Assembly (NCBI GenBank): GCA_013286585.1
Contig: JABDFK010000024.1
Coordinates: 63 to 32,229 of the forward strand
Length of the DNA: 32,167 nt
Origin: Deltaproteobacteria bacterium
GTDB lineage: Bacteria; Bdellovibrionota; Bdellovibrionia; Bdellovibrionales; Bdellovibrionaceae
Reading direction: 5' to 3'
In this document: piece after piece, positions 31,639 to 32,167 of the stretch
Layout: each line of letters begins with the position of its first letter
How positions within the stretch are numbered: the first letter of the stretch is position 1
Made by a program: the position numbers and the translations under genes
Notes under the pieces: model-generated
What the model saw: only the letters and a program-made list of their open reading frames with translations
What the model was told of the DNA's origin: nothing
Database searches by the model: none

Positions 31639-32167
31639 TTAGTTATAAACTTCGGCTGTTGCCGGGGAAATGATCTCTAGCAAATTGTTGAAGGTGCTAG
31701 CGACCTGCATAGCCACGGAAGGACCTTCGTTGCTGTTGACCTTGTCGATTTCGCCGCTGGTTTTATAGGTCACATGGATGGTTCCTAAGCCAGGCCTACT
31801 GACCACGGCGGGTTTGCCGGATTTTTCGTCGTACTCAATCTTCACGAATTTTTTCGCCTGATCCTTGATGCTAGAGATTCGGCCTTTGGGATCGTAATTC
31901 ATTTCTACTTTTTGGCCGTCAGTGTTCGCCGCCCAGATCAAGTCGCCTTTAGCATCGTACTTAAATTCGGTCCTCATGGTTTTTCTGACTTTGCCTTTTT
32001 CGTCCTTCGAAACGGCCATCACGGTGGATACCTTGTTGTTCTCTTTCGTGTAGTCGTAGGTCAGAGTCGCGTATTTGGTGGCTTTTTGTTTCACTTGTCC
32101 ATTGGCAAAGTATTCGAAAGTAAAGGTCTCTCCATTTTTTCGAATGGTGACGGGTTTACCGAATGTT
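31639..32167 (-). CDS. YD/RHS-repeat protein, C-terminal part, candidate hit-locus partner (Bd0109-like)
   Basis: Partial gene: the frame stays open to the window end and lacks a start, so the N-terminus lies beyond 32167. The 175 visible residues contain at least four YD-type repeats: FTFEYFANGQVKQKA, LTYDYTKENNKVS, FKYDAKGDLIWAA and MNYDPKGRISSIK, with further FVKIEYDEKSGKP and IHVTYKTSGEIDK. RHS repeats build a beta-shell found in cell-wall and toxin-delivery proteins. The end lacks a toxin-like variable domain and finishes ISPATAEVYN, so it is not a classical RHS toxin. An internal GTG at 32094 is not the start, as repeats continue upstream. It is coupled with the small secreted gene 15 bases downstream. 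Confidence 0.8.
   Translation of the reverse strand, partial: TFGKPVTIRKNGETFTFEYFANGQVKQKATKYATLTYDYTKENNKVSTVMAVSKDEKGKVRKTMRTEFKYDAKGDLIWAANTDGQKVEMNYDPKGRISSIKDQAKKFVKIEYDEKSGKPAVVSRPGLGTIHVTYKTSGEIDKVNSNEGPSVAMQVASTFNNLLEIISPATAEVYN

Noticed and set aside
31639..32167. RHS polymorphic toxin with an immunity gene
   Set aside because: The C-terminal end is more YD-like sequence and lacks a variable toxin domain or a PxxxxDPxGL cleavage motif; the downstream small protein has a signal peptide, unlike most immunity proteins.

Overview
The window looks like chromosomal DNA of a predatory Bdellovibrio (Bdellovibrionota), B. bacteriovorus or a near relative. This rests on three things: the high density of lipoproteins and secreted proteins of no recognised family; a groES-groEL operon; and, a few kilobases further on, a YD/RHS-repeat gene followed at once by a tiny secreted-protein gene. 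That last pair resembles the Bdellovibrio hit (host-interaction) locus genes Bd0109 and Bd0108. The species call is an inference. No rRNA, tRNA, transposase, integrase or CRISPR array was seen.

Layout. 1-3678 (+): a tripartite export operon with the 3' part of a TolC-type outer-membrane factor, a short hairpin-less periplasmic adaptor and a MacB-type ABC transporter. 3683-7852 (-): an AT-richer island led by a small XRE regulator, followed by six lipoprotein or secreted genes, one with ankyrin repeats. 7899-9021: a second small XRE gene, divergent from an XRE-S24 (CI-like) repressor, with strong inverted-repeat operators around them. 9018-11865: a lipoprotein, a COG4705-like membrane protein with four internal repeats, and a secreted probable barrel protein. 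11871-14262: an XRE-cupin regulator divergent from a coupled SDR oxidoreductase/QueA-like pair, with a palindrome on the regulator promoter. 14350-15611 (-): a coupled alpha-helical protein and a VOC protein. 15747-18347 (+): a large zinc metalloprotease lipoprotein.

18395-22733 (-) is a compact lipopolysaccharide operon: GT4 glycosyltransferase, GT9 heptosyltransferase-like, WaaA Kdo transferase and a radical SAM/SPASM enzyme. 23084-25674 (+) holds a small secreted protein and groES-groEL behind a heat-shock-type promoter with no CIRCE element. 26089-30157 holds two unknown proteins and two divergent envelope proteins that look like outer-membrane barrels. 30190-30877 is a stand-alone receiver (CheY-like) gene overlapping a small membrane protein. 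30881-32167 (-) has a secreted micro-protein and the hit-like pair, whose RHS gene runs off the window.

The most unusual non-coding signal is a dispersed palindrome, core CTGTCGYGCGACAG, present four times in intergenic DNA between 22.8 and 27.4 kb. Two copies are followed by an identical 17-base box (TTCGCAGGGCCTGGAGT) and a second hairpin. The best candidates for undescribed biology are this repeat family, the regulator-led lipoprotein island at 3.7-7.9 kb with its GTTCTGAT/ATCAGAAC sites, and the SDR/QueA-like pair.
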